DNA of 64,000 nucleotides from Tachinus rufipes (taxonomy: Eukaryota; Arthropoda; Insecta; Coleoptera; Staphylinidae). This document shows, piece after piece, positions 33,787 through 44,640 of this stretch. Each line of letters opens with the position of its first letter. Within the stretch, counting starts at the first letter, position 1. The stretch is taken from positions 15,031,979-15,095,978 of the forward strand of contig OZ010747.1 of assembly GCA_963932245.1 (NCBI GenBank), written 5' to 3'. The notes beneath the pieces were generated by a model, which saw nothing but the letters and a program-made list of their open reading frames with translations, had not been told where the DNA came from and did not search any database. The position numbers and the translations under genes were made by a program.

Positions 33787-34260
33787 GGCTGCAGTCTTAC
33801 TGCACCACCGCCACCAACTATCACCGTTTGCCACTAACCACCAAAATGTACTGCGGTCTCACTGCAGCCACTGGTGACCACCAAATATTTAAATTTCCCA
33901 CTCTTTTCTATGTCAGTAGAAGAATGCTATATTTTTATTTCGTGCCTTTCATTTACTAATGTAATTAGTTTATCAATGTCGGATGGTGTCCATGTTTCTT
34001 CCATGTTACCGTTTTTAAAATTCTCAAATATCAAAGCGAAAATGACAGATTATGTTTTGATTTGTAAAATATCAAGTTAGTATGTTTCAAATGACGATCA
34101 ACTGTTGCCGCGCTACCACCAACCGATTTGATATTATGAAACGGTGGTTACCAAATGACAGATGCCGGCGAGAATAGTGAATCAATGGGACCGTCGCCAT
34201 ATGATTTAACGTGTTTGAATTTTAGTTAGTGGCGGTGGGTGGTGCAGTGAGACTGCAGCC
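33787..34260. mobile_element. 474-bp non-autonomous TIR element (MITE) with TAA duplication
   Basis: The ends are inverted copies: GGCTGCAGTCTTACTGCACC at the left, and at the right the complement of GGCTGCAGTCTCACTGCACC, with similarity continuing for about 35 bases apart from a 4-base indel. TAA lies on both sides (33784-33786 and 34261-34263). Taking out the element and one TAA leaves the surrounding LINE frame open across the join, which fixes the boundaries. Three-base TAA/TTA duplications are typical of PIF/Harbinger, so that group is the likeliest source. No transposase is encoded. A further TIR-like word CTGCGGTCTCACTGCAG lies inside at 33850. Confidence 0.88.
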
Positions 34261-34263
34261 TAA

Positions 34264-35130
34264 AGCGACTACAACGAGCGGCTAAAGAAGGTACACCCGA
34301 TTTGCAGCAAAGACTTGGTGCAGGACTCGTCCAAAATGATTTTGTGGCGTATCTAATGCCTGCGTTGTAGACTGCGTCTAAGGCTTTTAACCGGGATTTT
34401 CTGAGGATGAGTATACCGCGCAGCCGTAGTCGATCCTGGATAATACCAGGGCTTTGTACAGTCCCGGTGAGGTCTTCTGAGGCGGCAAAAATGCACGCAC
34501 GAGGTTTTCGTGGTAGAGAAGCAAAAACCTTTTGCCCCTGCCTCTCTGTCCACTTTGTCTATGGTGATCTGGAGTTGACGTGTTATGGCGGGGATGGTAT
34601 CTCCCGCCTTGTAGGCATTTCTTCCCAGGTGTAACTTCAGAAACTGCAATATCGTTTATAGCAATTGCAAAAAGAGTAACGCTAATAGTTGACCCTTGGG
34701 GAACACCGTTTTCTAGACATAATGTTTTCGCGTTAGTGACTCCCACCTTTACTTTAAATTTGCGATTGCCAAGTCATGCCTTCTCCAGGTCGAAAAACAC
34801 CGCTACGAGGTGTTTTCTTGCTAAAAAGGCGTCTTGAATAGAATTTTCTAGACAGATTAAATAATCAACAGTACTGTGATTTTGTCTAAAACCCGCCTGG
34901 TATTTAGCTAAAAGACCGTTACTTTTCAGCATCCACACCAGACGGTTGTTGAATTTTTTTTCTAAAATTTCACTGAGACAGGTAAGTGAAATCGGTCTGT
35001 AGCTGTTGACGTTGCTTGGATTTTTGCCCGGCTTTAACAACGGCAGGATAATGGCCTCTCTCCAACAATCCGAGTAGACGCCACTTTCCCATATCAAGTT
35101 GTAGATTTCTAGCAACCGCTTCGTCATGCG
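34264..35130 (-). pseudogene. I-like LINE reverse transcriptase remnant
   Basis: The minus-strand frame 34774-35127 has LIWESGVYSDCWREAIILPL, LKPGKNPSNVNSYRPISLT and GFRQNHSTVDYLICLE, then LVAVFFDLEKA with the first catalytic Asp. The frame 34387-34746 has LENGVPQGSTISVTLFAIAI. The next block in family members, holding YVDD, is missing: the sequence goes from SEVTPGKK to a region that in another frame reads QLQITIDKVDREA and GFCFSTTKTSCVHFCRLR. A final part LDAVYNAGIRYATKSF leads to the TIR element. Loss of the YVDD box makes it inactive. Confidence 0.87.
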
Positions 35131-35314
35131 GGAGGGAAGCTGCCGGATAACCTAATAAGGCACGTCGTCTGGTCCCGGTGCGGAGGAGGTACCCATTTCG
35201 TTAATTGCCGTTTCTAACTCTTTTTAGGTAAAGAAAGAAATTTAGGGCAAGGAATTTGGGGAAGAGAAATTTAACGGAGTTTCTAATTGTTCTTTTTGAC
35301 GCAGGAATTCTTTA

Positions 35315-35717
35315 CTATACTTTTGAGAGCTCAGTAGCAAATTGAGTTGACAATGCGTCTGCAATTTTGGCCGTTTTGGCGACTTTGCGTCCGATAACAA
35401 TTAAAATGGAAGCCACAGAAGGAAATTTCTTTCCCGATACGGCTCCCACTTTTTTCCACACTTCGCCGACAAAAGTAGTCGGAGTGATCGTCGACACGTA
35501 GCTCTCCCATAAACGTTGCTTGCTTTCAAGAATTTTGCGGCGCGCAACAGCGCGTTTTTTCTTGAAAGCAATCATGTTTTCCTGCGTCGGAGTTCTTTTG
35601 AAACAATTAAAAGCTTTCTTTTTCTCTTCCACAGCTACTCGGATATCGTCGTTCCACCAAGAAACTGGCGAACAAGCCAGCTGACTGCTAGACTTTGGAA
35701 CAAACACATCTGCTACT
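35315..35717 (-). pseudogene. I-like LINE linker between endonuclease and reverse transcriptase
   Basis: The minus frame reads SPVSWWNDDIRVAVEEKKKA, FNCFKRTPTQENMIAFKKKR, then VWKKVGAVSGKK. The WWN(D/E)(D/E) followed by a long basic helix is a common feature between endonuclease and polymerase in I, Jockey and related LINEs. It is cut at its N-terminal side by the RTE-like insertion at 35728. 35131-35314 is a frameshifted continuation toward the polymerase. Confidence 0.82.
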
Positions 35718-35727
35718 TAAACAATAC
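35718..35727. repeat. Target-site duplication, left copy (TAAACAATAC)
   Basis: Repeated exactly at 36755-36764 across the nested RTE-like LINE. Confidence 0.87.
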
Positions 35728-36754
35728 TTCTTCTTCTTCTTTCCGTGCTTTATCTGTTGCAAAGATTGGCGATCATCATGGCTATCTTCACTTTATCCAC
35801 GGCTCCTCGGAACAGTTGTATTGAGGTCACTCCATACCACTGGCGCAGATTTTTAAGCTAGGTTATTCTTCTCCTCCCCGGACCTCTCTTTCCCAGCACC
35901 TTTCCTTCCAGAATAAGTTGGAGTATTCTGTACCTTTCCTTGTGCTTCATAACATGCCCAAGGTATTTTAGTTTTCTAACTTTTACTGTAGTCATTATTT
36001 CTTGATCCTTCCCCACTCGCCGAAGAATCTCCTCGTTAGTAACATGATCTATCCACGTTACCTTTAGTATACGTCTGTAGGTCCACAACTCAAACGCTTC
36101 TAGCCTGCTTTCAAAATTCTTGGTAAGAGTCCAGGATTCTGCGCCATACAGAAGAGTGGAAAATACGTAGCATCGTAGGATTCTGATTTTAAGTTGTAGA
36201 GTCAGGTCTAGACTGGTGAATATTTTTTTCATTAGTATAAATGCAGCTCATGCTCTCTCAATTCTGCATTTTATTTCCACAGAATGGTCCCATTGTTGGT
36301 TTATGCAGGTACCTAGGTATGGATATTTATCTACCTGTTCGATAGGCGTATTGTCAAGAAACAGGTTCACCGGTGGCGGGTTATTTTTGCTCACTACTAT
36401 ATGTTTGGTCTTTTTTATATTTAAACAGATTCCGTATTTCTCACTAGTGGATTTGATCTTTTCTATCATAATTTGGAGTCCTTCAACACTGCTGCTCATT
36501 ATGACGGAGTCGTCTGCATATCTGATGGTCACCGTTGACTATGATTCCCTCCTCTACACTATCCAGTGCTTCTTTGAAGATTTGCTCTGAGAATATATTA
36601 AATAGCATAGGCGAGAGCACACGCCCCTGCCGCACCCCTCTACATATTTTTATTTTCTTAGTTTTGTGACTTCTGCTGTTTGTTGCCAATATAGATTTGC
36701 TATGATACGGATATTTTTGTCGTCGGCTCCCCTCTTCCTAAGTATACTGATCAA
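35728..36754 (-). mobile_element. Nested RTE-like LINE, 5'-truncated
   Basis: It is inserted in the I-like LINE and bounded by the 10-bp duplication TAAACAATAC. On the minus strand it reads KTKKIKICRGVRQGRVLSPM, LFNIFSEQIFKEAL, IRYADDSVIM (YADD intact), LNIKKTKHIVVS, YPYLGTCINQQW, YVFSTLLYGAESWTL, WTYRRILKVTWIDHVTNEEI and KLKYLGHVMKHKERY, GKRGPGRRRI. Stops and shifts separate these. The last codons end about 20 bases before a GAAAGAAGAAGAAG tail. Same family type, tail and duplication length as 18854-20192. Confidence 0.9.
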
Positions 36755-36764
36755 TAAACAATAC
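36755..36764. repeat. Target-site duplication, right copy (TAAACAATAC)
   Basis: Exact match to 35718-35727. Confidence 0.87.
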
Positions 36765-37450
36765 AATTAGTGAAAACCCTTACGGCGGTCTTGACATCTT
36801 TACCATTTGACTCTGGTGGAACCAGACTGCCAGTTTGCGCGGTTGAGACACCAACTACGGGAGACGGATTGTCTCACCCGTTTGACGATAGTTTTAATTG
36901 CAATAGGAAAATGATCACTGCCGTGAAGGTCCTTTAATACATATCACGATAAACTGGTGGCTAGACGTGGAGACTATAAGGACAAATCGATTGTCGAACA
37001 TTTGTACACCTACCTCCAAAATGTGTGGGGGAACCAGTCGTTGTGATCGAGAAAACCTTCTGTCAAACCACCTTTCGTGTCTTTCCTCAAGGAACCCCAA
37101 AGCGGATTGTAGGCGTTAAAATCGCCCACCAGGAGATAGGGCTGTGAAAGCTGCAAAATAAGTTCTTGAATATCTTCCAGATTCCAATCAAACTTCGAAA
37201 GATATAAAGTTCTGAAAGTTATTTACGTAAACGGTAAAATTTCTCTCAGAAAAATAGCGACTCCACCTTTGGTTCGGACATCCGGCAGAACGTCACTTCT
37301 TGTGCACGTAAAACACCGAATATTGAAATTTTTTTGGGGCTTGAAGTGCGTTTCCTGCAAGCACACGCAAAAAAGCATGCGTTTTACCAGAATCAATTTA
37401 AGCTCACAATAGCTGCGTTTGCAACCGTTGCAGTTCTACTGTATTATTGT
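36765..37450 (-). pseudogene. I-like LINE endonuclease remnant
   Basis: In mixed minus-strand frames the AP-type endonuclease motifs appear in order: WNCNGCKRSYCELK near 37430, LQETHFKP near 37350 (catalytic Glu), TKGGVAIFLRE near 37265, YLLVGDFNAYNPLWGS near 37110 (GDFN motif), STIDLSL near 36980 and GSDHFPI near 36920 (catalytic His). The key residues are present, but several shifts separate them. This domain nicks target DNA to prime reverse transcription. The end toward the linker is interrupted by the nested RTE-like LINE. Confidence 0.87.
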
Positions 37451-37827
37451 CTGTATAGTTTTAATCAAATATTAAAAAAAAAAAAATTACGAAACTAATA
37501 ACACGTAATAGACGGACAGCTATTAAAATAACTTAACACAAAACAATTAAAACACCAAAGCTGTAAAAAGGCTTTGGTGTTTGGACGTAGACAAGACAAA
37601 AGATACATTGTTAAAACTAATATCACAGATGACATCGGAGTTGTAAAAGACTCCAATGCTAAACTAATATCACAGATTAACACACACACACATCAAAGAC
37701 AAAAAAATCTTTAATGCCAGAACCTTAAAATAGAAAGAACAATACAAATACACAAATGACACCGCAGTTGTAAAGGACCGCGGTGCCAATACAAAACAAC
37801 ACTTAATTAAAAAATATAATAGAAGGC
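37451..37827 (-). other. Inter-ORF spacer of the I-like LINE with three related hairpins
   Basis: Three inverted repeats share a loop but differ in stem: 37550-37582 (stem AACACCAAAGC, loop TGTAAAAAG), 37633-37658 (stem CATCGGAGT, loop TGTAAAAG) and 37760-37785 (stem CACCGCAGT, loop TGTAAAGG). The first stem is perfect; the other two have one mismatch each. AAACTAATATCACAGAT occurs twice (near 37615 and 37661). Placement between ORF1 and ORF2 could bear on ORF2 translation, but this is inference. Confidence 0.7.
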
Positions 37828-38760
37828 CTACAGCTGGGAGCGTGATCTGCCCTTTTTCCAGCCTGATTTCCTTTTTCTTCTACCTTTATTACTTTCACTG
37901 TCGACAACAGAAAGTTTTGATGCCGAAATGGATTTGTCGTCACCGTTGCTGGAAAAAGGTCCATCCCTCTTCCGTTTACCCGGATCAGGCTGATCCTTAT
38001 CTATTTGTTTTGGCATATCTGCTAAAACAAGTTTGGTCAGGTCGGTTTTAAAACCAACCTGAAAATGTGTGGGGGTGCTTCCCCCACGTTTTTTGGTTAA
38101 GGAAACTACTTTGCTCCTCAACCGTTGCTGCCTCGGAGGATTTGGTGGGGGCATGTTGGTCTTAATGACCGGTATTGGTAATTTCTTTGCTGCTAAATAT
38201 GTCCGCTTAGTGCAGCAATATGAGGTAGTAAAAGTTTATTTATTAGCTCGTTTACGTCCACTGAGCTTTTCAATGCAGTCGTCGCTTTGGCGTATGATAT
38301 TCCGGCTATTGGTGTAGAGATTGATACCAATTTACGTGCTTCAAAATACAATAATTTAATCTTGGTCATGATTTCTTTGATAGCAAATTCTTCTTTATAT
38401 TTCGGACAATTACGTAATCTTGCGGAGTGTTTTCTTTTGCAATTTATACAGGTAATTGGCTGTTGACATTTGCTACTATCATGCAGCTGTGTGTCCAAAC
38501 CATTGACATTTGAAGCAACGCATTGGTGCCGGAATATATGCCCTGACTGAAAGGCTATAAAAAGCCCCTTTCACGGTGATGGGAAGTTGTGGACGGTTAA
38601 ACGTCAGTATATGATTAGGGGTTTCTTTGCGTTTTCCGTCTCGCATGCTAGAGATGCGACGCGCTTCAATTACCCTTTGACCACTCATGTTCTCAAAAAG
38701 TTCCTCCAAAATGCAGTTTAAAAAAATCCCTACAGTAAACAATGCCCTTACAGGAGTTTA
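37828..38760 (-). pseudogene. I-like LINE ORF1 (Gag-like) with zinc knuckles
   Basis: Minus-strand frames in order: 38479-38742 with VIEARRISSMRDGKRKETPN, ILTFNRPQLPITVKGAF and RCFKCQWFGHTA; 38193-38498 with KCQQPITCINCKRKHSARLR, NCPKYKEEFAIKEI; and 37828-38154, a Lys/Arg/Ser-rich tail ending GWKKGRSRSQL. The CxxCxxxGHxxxxC and following Cys/His sets match ORF1 proteins of I/Jockey-type LINEs, which bind element RNA. A shift separates the first two frames inside the knuckle region. Confidence 0.85.
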
Positions 38761-39260
38761 AAGTTTTATGGGCTGAGACATTTACATTTCTGCAATACGA
38801 GTACATTTAAAAAAAAATTATAGACTGAGCGGCTGAAACCGTTTTCACGAGAAGGCCATCTCAGACCTTCTTGATAGATTTGGTGTCACTGATCAGTCCA
38901 TACAATGCTCTACTAATTAAAAAAGGGCTAACGTTGTCAAAGTTGCCCTCTTCTCTAGTGACCAGAATGAACCGAAGGACAGGTCCCGCCTTCTCATCAC
39001 CGGCACTATTTGACAAAAAAACTTTTCCAGACTTTTTCTCTTTTGTCGAAGAAGAAGCTGGAGATCTAATTTGTCATCGGACGAGAATCGGGTAGCATTA
39101 TCCATTGGCACAATGTTGCACCAACTTCCAAACAATTAGCTACTGCGCTACCGAAGCATTGTTTTTCCACTCCGGTTGTTTCCAAATCCGTGCTGATTTT
39201 GAAGCCCTTGTCAGATTCAACTAACGGCACGGACTGGAGGCGTGATTTATTAATTGACAT
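38761..39260 (-). pseudogene. I-like LINE ORF1 N-terminal part
   Basis: Minus frames 39066-39260 (MSINKSRLQSVPLVESDKGF) and 38917-39135 (KLDLQLLLRQKRKSLEKFFC) lie between the GC-rich leader and the ORF1 knuckle part, in the right order and strand, and are read as the broken start of ORF1. The ATG at 39258-39260 is the first after the leader. No specific motif is recognised here. Confidence 0.55.
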
Positions 39261-39515
39261 AATAAAAATTAAGTTGCGTTTTACCTACCGCCAGATTGGG
39301 AAAAAAGGGAGAAGAAGGTAAGAGGTTAAGATGTAAATAACAGGAAAATAGAGAAAAGTAGCCAGGAATGGCTTTGGGTAGATTTGGTTTGGCTTCTGCT
39401 CATTGACCCATCCGGCATGGGTGGCCCTGCCAAGAGTTTAAACTCCCGCCGGCATAGCTCGAGCAGAAGTTACTCAGCCCCCTCACCACGACAAGTTAGT
39501 ACCCACGAGGGGGAA
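39261..39515 (-). promoter_or_regulatory. 5' leader of the I-like LINE
   Basis: It is clearly GC-richer than its flanks. On the minus strand it reads CCCTCGTGGGTACTAACTTG, TCGTGGTGAGGGGGCTGAG, GCTATGCCGGCGGGAG and CCATGCCGGATGGGTCAATG. GC-rich leaders of this sort precede ORF1 in I-group LINEs and hold an internal promoter; the start at about 39515, where AAT repeats begin, is approximate. Confidence 0.6.
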
Positions 39516-41599
39516 TAATAATAATTATTATTGTTATTATTTTGATGATTTATTAAGTGTTAATTCTATCTGAAAATATTTTAATGCATTAAGCCAGATT
39601 TAGTTATTATTCATTAGTTTATAGCCAAATTTTGTTACTTTTAACAATCTTTTAAAGTAAATAAATTTATAACATAATGTAAGAAATACTGGAGATAAAA
39701 TCAATTTAATCCTAGTTACAGAATACGCTACTGATTTGTCATTAGAGAAATATGATAAGTCGAATGAATTAAATCCGTTGTCGTCTCCTCGAACAAAATG
39801 CGACGCCATCGTTAGAAGTTAACTAAATAATTACATTCTGTTCGTTGCGGTAGATACAACCGCAACTGTATTCTTGCGTTCATGTTCGCAGAATTAACCT
39901 TGTTTACAACCTAATACGTTGCAGCTTTATTTCCGATTATAATTTGTAACATAATATTGCAGACTCATTAATTGCGCTTATTACTATGAAATTCCGCCTT
40001 ATGTGTGTTCCCCTTACAAGACTCATAATTGCTACATGATATCCGGTAATCAGACATATCAATTAGACGCTGAGTCTGCAACCCACACCGAAACATCCCA
40101 AATTTATTAATGCGCAAAAATTCTTTTATTATTTATGAAGTCGTGACATCTCACTATTAAAACCCTTCTACCCCTTATTGTGTGTGTATATTTATTTATA
40201 TCTAATAGTCATACTTATCAATGATCAGGGTTTGCGTGCTATTACAATATTTATGTTATGCGACCGATGTTGTGTGGCTTTTTTTAAGGGAGGTCCACGT
40301 TATAAATATTTTTTTAAAAGAAATATGTGTAAAACATCAACACTTTTATCGTGCGGTTTCGGGGTGCAGAATGTCGCATGACTTGTTAGCATGTTTGGCT
40401 GTCAATGGTAAAAAAGGCCTGTCTGGAAGGGGATATAAGTGGAAAAAAATAGTAGAAACTAAAATATATCGATAGCGATCAAATGAATTCATATTTATTC
40501 ACGACGTAACAATGCTGCGGCGCGCACAACTTTATTAGAAAAAAGTTTTCACTGCACGAGCCCAAGATAGGCAGATCTTAATATAACGTGAGGTGAAATC
40601 GTATACTGTAATAAAAATGATGGATTATGTCATGGCAGTCACACTGATTTTTAATTCCCTTCTAGATTTATATACCTGTAGGGCGAAAAATAGTTATCGA
40701 TTAGTTTCACACTTTAATAATGATTTTGATATATGGGGGGTGAAAATGATTAATAATTTTTTTTATGTATGTGGCTTATAAGCCATGGTTTTATTAGGAT
40801 GCGTTTCGTTGGTCATTACTCAACATCAGAATCCGCGCGACGGGCACAAAGCAATTATTAATATAGATATATAATAATTAATAACCCCGAGCACACCCCC
40901 TTTTAATTCGTCAGAGACAGCCACTCGTGGTTTCAATACATAGATTTTACATTTGCTGACAAATTAATTTTGGTTAAGGCTGGGTTTATATCAACGTTTG
41001 CATTTGTTTCGGGTCAATGAGAGACAACACCTGATTATATTCATTTGTCAAATTCAATTAACATTCAAGTTTGTGATATCAATAAATTGTAATTATCATC
41101 AAAGGTTGTTGAGTAATAATGAACTGTACATTGCTGGAACCTTTATTTAGAAAGAATGTTGTAATTACTTTGAAGCCAGATAAATCCTTGACACATTTCC
41201 TGTTATATGTTGATAACTTTAGTTACAACGCAATTACAACTTTTCAAGTAAATAAAGTAATACGTTATCTAATTTTTATTTTATAATTATTTCAGTGTTA
41301 GAGAAATTTTCTTAGTTTAAAAAATTGTATTTAGTAGCTAGTTTTTAATCATTACAAATTTATTCTTATGAATACATTGTTAGTTTCGGCTTTAATATGT
41401 GTAATAAGTCGAATGGTCTACTAGAACATAGAGAATTGTTTTATTATTTTATAATAATGAATTATCACGTTGAAGAGGTCACAACCAATCAATTATATGT
41501 TTACTTTATTATTATTTTTATATACATATTGATACCAGGCTCTCCTTTTGAAGTAAAAAAGTTAATTTAGATATGAAAAACTAACATAAAAGCAGCAAA
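39516..41599. other. Non-coding DNA with one candidate small exon
   Basis: AT-rich, with AAT/ATT runs at 39510-39545. The only coding-like item is the 30-codon stretch at 39720-39809 on the minus strand, listed separately. The plus frames at 40178-40781 are AT-biased and unconvincing. Several TAATTA-type sites occur at 40840-41060. Confidence 0.5.
39720..39809 (-). CDS. Candidate first coding exon, unknown protein (weak)
   Basis: The minus strand has AACGATGGCG, a good start context, then 30 codons with balanced composition in otherwise AT-rich DNA: MASHFVRGDDNGFNSFDLSY then FSNDKSVAYS. The next bases are GTAACT, a possible splice donor; past them the residues become AT-driven (KLILSPVFLTL). 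No family is recognised, no acceptor or second exon could be linked, and the open frame is short enough to be chance. Confidence 0.2.
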
Positions 41600-41649
41600 T
41601 TTGCTTTATCGGAAAGAAGCGGCTTTTAAAAAACTGATGCCAAAAGACA

Positions 41650-42660
41650 CAAATTATTTCAACCCGGACAATTTTTCAAGTTTTTTGACCACACAATTGC
41701 GGGCATTTAAACTGAAAATTCGGTCATAAAATATTTAAATATTTTTAGAAAAAAACTAAAATTTGGCCAAATCTATTGAAAAGTGTAAAATTGTTTACCA
41801 CATAAAATTGTCCACAACATTGCACAAAATTTATAATATCAAACTTGCACGAAAAACATAATTTTAAGCATATTCTTTGCTGAAAATCAATAAATGTTAA
41901 CAATGCAAAAATCGTGCCGTACACTCCAGTTTAAATTACTTGATAGTATTTATGCATTAGAGTTTGGCTATCCGGTAAAATAACGATGTTTTGAAAAGAC
42001 AAACAGTTTATGCAGAGCATAACCTCAAAACCTCCAAAGAAGACGTTAAGCCATAATAATAAATAAAAACAAAACATATTTGGAAATCCGGACATAAACT
42101 GTTGGAAAAAATAAAAAAAATCATAAAATCATAAAAATAACATAACTTGAAAAGTTTTCTATTCATAATTTTTAAAATAGCTATAAAATATTGTCAGAAA
42201 GCACTAAAATCCGGCCATAAACTGTTTAAATGAGTAAATTTTGAATTGATAAAATTTAAAAATCAAAATCCGGCCTTAAAACATGAAAATATTGTTAGAA
42301 ATCTGGCTATAAACTGGTGAAAAATAAAACATAATAATTTATAAAACATTAAAAATAACAAATATTAGCTTTGAAGCATCAAAAGATACTTAGAAAGTAA
42401 CAAAGTTTGGCCTAAGCTATTGAAAAGTGCAAAAACCTTTTCATGGAATTACAAAAATGGCAAAAAATTGTCATAAAATATAAAAATAATTTCAAAAAAA
42501 CAATAAAAATGTGAAAGATATTAGCAGAAAGAACCAAATTCCGACATAAAAAAGTTTTATTTATAAAATATCAAAAATTAAATTTGGCCATATACCGTTA
42601 AACTTTTTTTCATAAAATTCGAAAAATATTAAAATTGAAGTCATTTTGACACAAAAGAAA
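41650..42660 (-). repeat. 122-bp satellite, inverted arm, copy 1
   Basis: Words such as AAAATCCGGCCATAAACTGT, AGCAAAGTTTGG-like AACAAAGTTTGGCC and AATTGTCATAAAAT are complements of the direct array's ACAGTTTATGGCCGGATTTT, CCAAACTTTGCT and ATTTTATGACAATT. The arm is more diverged than the direct array. Confidence 0.75.
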
Positions 42661-42899
42661 TACATACTCTAACCACTTGATCACTAACACTTAATTGCAG
42701 TTGGGTGGACCACTGCATTTTAGACTGTTGGCCCATTGCTATGCTTTAGAGTGTCTAGAGTGTCTCACCAACCCGCCCAAGTGTTTGTCATTAAGAAAAG
42801 GTCGTAATCTAACCTCTTAATAACTAACATTCCAAAGTAAATTACTATGTTTTAAAGTGTCTTATCCACTCATCCTAGTGTTTGTTATCAAGAAATAAG
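42661..42899. other. Spacer with 111-bp-satellite-like motifs, copy 1
   Basis: Between the two arms lies a less repetitive stretch with ACCAACCCGCCCAAGTGTTT, GTCATTAAG and ATCCTAGTGTTTGTTATCAA. These recall the left arm of the 111-bp hairpin satellite. The equivalent in copy 2 is 45960-46150. Confidence 0.7.
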
Positions 42900-44640
42900 A
42901 TATTTTATGAACAGAATTTTGCACTTTTTGGAATTTTATGTTTTTAGGCATTTTTTACAATTTATGCCCGGATTTTGTTGTTTCTATCAACGTTTTAAGA
43001 CCAAACTTTGCTATTTTTGACATTTTATGAACAAATTTTTTCACTTTTTTGAATTTTATGACAAATTTTTAACATCTTTACAGTTTATGGCCGAATTTTG
43101 TTGTTTTTATTAATGTTTTAAGACCAAACTTTGCTACTTTTGATATTTTATAAACTGAATTTTGCACTTTTTGGAATTATCTGACAATTTTTTACTTCTT
43201 TACAGTTTATGACAGGATTTTGTTGTTTTTATTAATGTTTTAAGACCAAACGTTGCTATTATTAACATTTTATGAACAGAATTCTGCATTTTTTGGAATT
43301 TTATGACTGTTTTTAGGCTTTTTTTTACAATTTATGTCCGGATTTTGTTGTTTTTGTCAATGTTTTAAGGCCAAACTTTGCTATTTTTGACATTTTATGA
43401 ACAGAATTTTGCATTTTTTGAAATTGTATGCAATTTTTGTTTTTTTTTAAGTTAGGCCAAATTTTGTTTATTTTATTAATGTTTTAAAACTAAACTTTGG
43501 CAATTTTAACATTTTATGAACAAAATTTTGCACTTTTTGAAAGTTCTTAACTTTTTTTTAACTTTTTTACAGTTTATGGCCAGATTTTGTTGTTTGTTAA
43601 TAATGTTTTAACACCAAACTTAGCTATTTTTGACATTTTATGAACAAAATTTTGCACTTTTTGAAAGTTTATAATTTTTTTTTACTTTTTTACAGTTTGT
43701 GGCCAGATTTTGTTGTTTTTATTAATGTTTTAACAATAAACTTAACTGTTTTCGACGTTTCATAAACAGAATTTTATACTTTTTGGAATTTCATGATAAT
43801 TTTTAGGCTTTCTTGCACTTTATAGTCGGATTTTGTTGTTTTTATCAATGCTTTAAAACCAAATGTTGCTATTATTGACATTTTAAGATCAGAATTTTGC
43901 ACTTTTTAAAATTGTATGACAATTTTTAAACTTTTTTACAGTATATGACCGGATTTTGTTGTTTTTATCAATGTTGTTAGACCAAACTTTGCTATTTTTG
44001 ACATTTTATGAACAGAATTTTGCAGTTTTTGGAATTTTATGACAATTTGTAGTCTTTTTTACAATTTATGACCGGATTTTGTTGTTTCTATCAATGTTTT
44101 AAGATCAAATTTTGCTATTTTTAATATTTTATGAACAGAATTTTGCACAAATTTCATGCAATTTTTAGGCTTGTTTACAAGTTATAGCCAAATTTTGATA
44201 ATTTTATCAATGTTTTAAGATTAAACTTTGCTATTTTTGACATTTTACAAACAGAATTTTGCATTTTTTGGAATTTCATAACAATTTTTAGGATTTCTTA
44301 CAGTTTCTAGCCAGATTTTGTTGATTTCATCAATGTTTTAAGACCAAATCTTGCTATTTTTGATATTTTATGAACAGAATTTTGCACAAATTTCATGCAA
44401 TTTTTGGTTGGATTTTGTTGTTTCATTAATGTTTTAAGACCAAACTTTGCTATTTTTGACATTTTAAAAACAGAATATTGTACTTTTTAGAAATTTATGC
44501 AATTTTTAGGCTTTTTTACAATTTATGGTCTAATTTTGTAGTATTCATCAATGTTTTAAGACCAAACTTTGATATTTTTGACATTTTATGAACAGAACCT
44601 TGTACTTTTTTAAATTTCATTAGATTTTTTTTAGCATTTC
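42900..44640 (+). repeat. 122-bp satellite, direct array, copy 1 (about 14 units)
   Basis: Unit pattern: GAACAGAATTTTGCACTTTT, GGAATTTTATGACAATTTTT, ACAGTTTATGGCCGGATTTT, GTTGTTTTTATCAATGTTTT, AAGACCAAACTTTGCTATTT, TTGACATTTTAT. The word GAACAGAATTTTGCA recurs near 42909, 43028, 43150, 43273, 43400, 43518, 43641 and 43764, spacing 118-127. Confidence 0.9.

Larger units (their letters stand above)
33031..39515 (-). mobile_element. I-like non-LTR retrotransposon with nested insertions
   Basis: On the minus strand, from high to low coordinates, come a GC-rich 5' leader (39515-39260), ORF1 with zinc knuckles, an inter-ORF spacer, an AP-type endonuclease, a linker, a reverse transcriptase and an RNase H. 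RNase H after the reverse transcriptase is typical of the I group and relatives; the exact clade is inferred. The 3' end is lost: the frame reading REEVVLCRLRKWN runs into satellite-like DNA at about 33031. Two later insertions interrupt it: an RTE-like LINE (35728-36754) and a TIR element (33787-34260). The YxDD region is deleted. Confidence 0.88.

Noticed and set aside
33644..34080. Plus-strand frames of 60-77 codons
   Set aside because: They cross the boundary between the I-like LINE and the TIR element and oppose the LINE coding strand.
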